A DNA stretch of 64,000 bases from Prorocentrum cordatum (Eukaryota; Sar; Dinophyceae; Prorocentrales; Prorocentraceae), in contig CAUYUJ010022544.1 of assembly GCA_963575745.1 (NCBI GenBank), positions 18,501-82,500 of the forward strand, read 5' to 3'. The position numbers and the translations under genes are program-made. Below, one piece after another: positions 61,654 to 64,000 of this stretch (within the stretch, counting starts at the first letter, position 1; each line of letters begins with the position of its first letter). The notes under the pieces are model-generated. The model did not search any database and had not been told where the DNA came from. It worked only from the letters and a program-made list of their open reading frames with translations.

Positions 61654-63959
61654 GCTGCGAGGAGCTCAGATATCAGCCAAGACGAAGAGAAATTGGTGGT
61701 CTCTGACGGGTGGCGCTCGTTGTCGACGTGGCTGGCGATGGGGGCGTAGCGAGCTCCCACCCTGGCCAGCTGGAACGTGAGCCTCGTGCCCAGCAGGTCC
61801 AGTGGGTGGTTGGGAGCTTCCAGCTCGGTGGTGGGAGAGCTGTCCACGTCGGTGGCCCATGCTGATCCTAGCCTGCGACACACGATGCTGCTACTCGTGT
61901 CCTGCCTCATGTACCAACATCCACAGTTTCCACATCTGCCTTTGGGATGAAAGAAATCCCCGCTCATGATCATTTGGGAGGTGCTGTTGACGGGCCACGG
62001 TCCTGTCGGATTGTCGCCTTCGAAGTCTCTGGGCCCCCCTATGCCAGGGGGCTGCGGTTCAGCGCTGTGAATAGCTGGTATAACCCACCCGTCGCGGCCT
62101 AGGCCCTGTTGCGGTGTTGAGAGGACATCTGTGCCAGCCTCGACCCAGTGCCCTCTGCTGATGGCCCAACGTCGGACTTCGCTGTGGTCCGGAAAGTGCA
62201 CGGCGTTGCGGCGACGCTCGTGGACTAGATGTTTGCAGATCCTGGCCTTTCGCTCCAAGTTCGCGTCAGCAGGTCCATTGTCCGCCGCGTCGGGCGCAGG
62301 GTCGCGCCGCCACCTGGACATACATAGGAGGGTTGGGAGAAAGATCTGGTCCGTAGGTTCGCACATCCCTATGTCCACGTAGAGGGCAGCGTGGTATAGA
62401 GTGTCGTATTCCGCTTCCGCCGCTAGGGTTTCCTCCTGTGTAGGCTCGTGAACATCTTGCATGTCAACCCCGATGTCCGGGTCTTGTGCGAGACTGGCAT
62501 AGCGGAAGGCAAGCACCTGAGCAGGGTCTGGCCCGACCCCACCCAGCCTAGCCTCGTGATCGGAGCCCGTGGTGGACCACACCAGCCATGTAAGGTCCAG
62601 GTGAGCCGTGGCCGACGCGACGCTGCGGATGCTCCCTGTGCCCCTCCGCTCCGTTTGGTTCCTGTCGGGCCGGTCCTCTCCACCTGCCGCTGGGGAACCG
62701 ACATTTCCCGGGGTGTGCCGGAGCCAACATCGCCTTATCAGCCCAACCAATCCTTCTTTCATTACTTGACTGCGGGGGGAGACCCTGTGCATCCTCAATG
62801 GCCCACCCCTAGGCTCGTGTCGCTCGAGAAGGGCTGAGAGGGGGCCTCCCCTCATGGTATTCCTAGGGTCCATCACTGTGGGGGCCTGGCAGGGAGCGTC
62901 GATGTGACGAGACACTTCCCCTCCCGGAGGCGGAGGAGGCCCAGACTGGGGGCCTTGCCCCCCTTGTCCGCGATTGTCCTCTCCTCCTGCGGGGCTGCGC
63001 GCCCCTGCCCTTCCAACTCGGGATGACCAGATGCGTGGTGGGGGGGCGGTTGGGCTGTGCTGGCCCCAAGCGTCCGAGTCCGAGGTGCTTTCATCGTCGG
63101 CACCCCAGTCGTGTGCCTCCTCAAACGGGAGCCTGTCGTCTTGCTCGTCTTCTCCTGGGTTCGACTCTCTTCCCGAGTCTGTCCCTGCCCTATTACCATG
63201 GCCGTGTTCCGCTTCGTGCTGCTGCCCCCCCCCCGTCCGCGCTGTCTCCCCTCGGGTTAAAAAGGGCACGGTGGGGGTTATCTCGAGGTCGTCCCCCGAG
63301 TCAGGCACCGGGATGGCCGCAGCTCGCTCCACGGCCGCTTCGGCTCGGGGGAGCCAAGCTGTGAAGGCAGTGGGGGAGGGCTGTGTCCCTCCCCTCTGCG
63401 TAGCTCCAATATAGGTGGCATTGCCCACCGCTGCTCCCTCGGAGGGCACGGGCGTGTGCGCCTCGGCATCACGGGGGGGTCTCTGAGCCGTGGCCAAGCC
63501 ATCCTGCGTCTCGCGAGGGGGAGAGGGAGGGGAGGTGCAGCCGATAGCCGCTGGATCTGATAAGTCGCACGCCACGGGAGGATGGGAGTGGGGGGAAGTG
63601 TGGCCGATAGCCACGTTCACTGGTGAAGTTGGAGGAGGAGAAAGGGAGGCGCAGCCGATAGCCGCTGGATCTGGTAAGATGCACGGAGATGGGGAATCAC
63701 CGTCGGGGAACGCTGGTCCTCTACTCGCAGCCTCTCTGCCATGGGGCTGTGGGAGAGCCGTCTCCGTTCTTGACGGTACTCCCCCAGCGCTGGACACTCC
63801 GCCGGCCGAACCCTGGCCGACCTGCCGCATTCCAGGTGAAGCGGCACATGAATCCTTCAACTCAGGGAAAATGAGAAGAGGAGGAGGTGCGGCCGATAGC
63901 CACGGCCACTGGTGGATCATAGGATGAGGGAGGGGGAGCATTGACGCCTCGATCCGCAC
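61497..63959 (-). CDS. Giant block N-terminal ORF (disordered, then Cys-containing domain)
   Basis: 820 residues, possibly 5'-truncated by the window edge. The first ~330 residues are Pro/Ser/Gly/Asp-rich and contain repeats DPAAIGCAS, NVAIGHTS and DPAAIGCTS, which are encoded by the minisatellite core itself. After about residue 390 the sequence looks folded: SRSQVMKEGLVGLIRRCWLR, LDLTWLVWSTT, AEAEYDTLYHAALYVDIGMCEP, FLPTLLCMSRWRR. A Cys cluster CGNCGCWYMRQDTSSSIVC near 61880-61935 may bind zinc. No family recognised. Confidence 0.45.
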   Translation of the reverse strand: MRIEASMLPLPHPMIHQWPWLSAAPPPLLIFPELKDSCAASPGMRQVGQGSAGGVSSAGGVPSRTETALPQPHGREAASRGPAFPDGDSPSPCILPDPAAIGCASLSPPPTSPVNVAIGHTSPHSHPPVACDLSDPAAIGCTSPPSPPRETQDGLATAQRPPRDAEAHTPVPSEGAAVGNATYIGATQRGGTQPSPTAFTAWLPRAEAAVERAAAIPVPDSGDDLEITPTVPFLTRGETARTGGGQQHEAEHGHGNRAGTDSGRESNPGEDEQDDRLPFEEAHDWGADDESTSDSDAWGQHSPTAPPPRIWSSRVGRAGARSPAGGEDNRGQGGQGPQSGPPPPPGGEVSRHIDAPCQAPTVMDPRNTMRGGPLSALLERHEPRGGPLRMHRVSPRSQVMKEGLVGLIRRCWLRHTPGNVGSPAAGGEDRPDRNQTERRGTGSIRSVASATAHLDLTWLVWSTTGSDHEARLGGVGPDPAQVLAFRYASLAQDPDIGVDMQDVHEPTQEETLAAEAEYDTLYHAALYVDIGMCEPTDQIFLPTLLCMSRWRRDPAPDAADNGPADANLERKARICKHLVHERRRNAVHFPDHSEVRRWAISRGHWVEAGTDVLSTPQQGLGRDGWVIPAIHSAEPQPPGIGGPRDFEGDNPTGPWPVNSTSQMIMSGDFFHPKGRCGNCGCWYMRQDTSSSIVCRRLGSAWATDVDSSPTTELEAPNHPLDLLGTRLTFQLARVGARYAPIASHVDNERHPSETTNFSSSWLISELLAAWRHIAEVDMENLGGRGLPEGRMTGTPGPWGEHAGQRPALWPGSAVRRWDGL
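63537..63904 (+). repeat. Minisatellite with GCAGCCGATAGCCGCTGG core, right array
   Basis: Exact cores at 63537-63554 and 63651-63668; variants (TGGCCGATAGCCACG, GCGGCCGATAGCCACGG) near 63598 and 63888. The first three are spaced about 57 bp apart, as in the left array at 40309-40438, and also follow GAGG-GAAAGGGAGG. Here the array is inside the N-terminal ORF. Confidence 0.8.
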
Positions 63960-64000
63960 CGTCCTGAGGAGGGTCAGTGTCCACCCTTGCCGGGGGGGAG

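Larger units (their letters stand above)
40446..63959 (-). mobile_element. Giant retroelement-like coding block (>23 kb)
   Basis: Nearly every base of 63959-40566 is in an open minus-strand frame, with the 5' end at the right. Order: disordered N-terminal ORF, RING-H2 ORF, unknown ORFs, DNMT3-like methyltransferase, APE-type endonuclease, reverse transcriptase, zinc fingers, UPF1-like SF1 helicase, Cys-rich ORFs. Endonuclease plus RT with a C-terminal zinc finger is the core of a non-LTR retrotransposon; methyltransferase and helicase flank it on the same strand. Minisatellites with an identical core bound it. No introns are evident. The right end may lie beyond the window. Alternative readings are several nested elements, or a gene cluster invaded by a LINE. 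Confidence 0.65.

Noticed and set aside
40446-63959. Giant block as an integrated large DNA virus or Helitron
   Set aside because: No capsid, DNA polymerase B, packaging ATPase or Rep/HUH motif was recognised; APE endonuclease and RT point to a retroelement. The helicase is SF1B, not the Pif1 type of Helitrons.
1-64000. tRNA, rRNA, CRISPR array, prokaryotic operon or Shine-Dalgarno signals
   Set aside because: No cloverleaf, rRNA core or regular spacer array was seen; introns, microsatellites and the leader relic point to a eukaryotic nucleus.

Overview
The window looks like nuclear DNA of a core dinoflagellate. It is GC-rich, and genes lie as multi-exon stretches separated by microsatellites and degenerate minisatellites. 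Introns appear to use GT, GC and possibly GA donors, and two of them end in inverted repeats. One gene starts just 3' of a relic of the dinoflagellate spliced leader, and a basic HU-like nuclear protein typical of dinoflagellates is present. The genus cannot be fixed from sequence alone. All convincing coding sequence is on the minus strand; long plus-strand reading frames are shadows or translations of repeats.

Left third (1-19 kb). A multi-exon gene of unknown function lies at 928-5427. An HU-like DNA-binding protein gene is at 7252-7929. A disordered ORF sits at 10811-11880. A large gene of unknown function lies at 13018-19052, with relic leader sequence at 19079-19100. Two inverted copies of a ~680-bp element with short terminal inverted repeats (7945-8622, 11888-12570) sit in or beside introns of these genes; a third, expanded by a trinucleotide array, is at 37545-38560.

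Middle third (19-40 kb) is mostly repeats: TCC arrays, a 9-mer and a 10-mer satellite side by side, a 98-bp tandem array, two copies of a ~150-bp MITE-like element, AAAC/CACG/CA arrays and several degenerate minisatellites. Set in it is a roughly 6-kb non-LTR retrotransposon (23486-29411). It has an ORF1 with a zinc ribbon and coiled coil, an APE-type endonuclease, a reverse transcriptase, an RNase H and a C-terminal Cys-rich tail, and TCC arrays lie beside both ends.

Right third (40-64 kb) is an almost unbroken, apparently intronless minus-strand coding block of more than 23 kb. In order of transcription it holds a disordered N-terminal protein, a RING-H2 protein, several unknown ORFs, a DNMT3-like cytosine-5 DNA methyltransferase, an APE-type endonuclease, a reverse transcriptase with a C-terminal zinc finger region, a UPF1-like SF1 helicase and Cys-rich ORFs. 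A minisatellite with a shared 18-bp core and a ~57-bp period lies at both ends in the same orientation. I interpret this as a giant non-LTR-type retroelement that has captured a methyltransferase, a helicase and a RING protein. It may run past the right edge of the window. Reading frames break often, in several places at short homopolymers, so decay and consensus errors must be told apart before any ORF is called dead.
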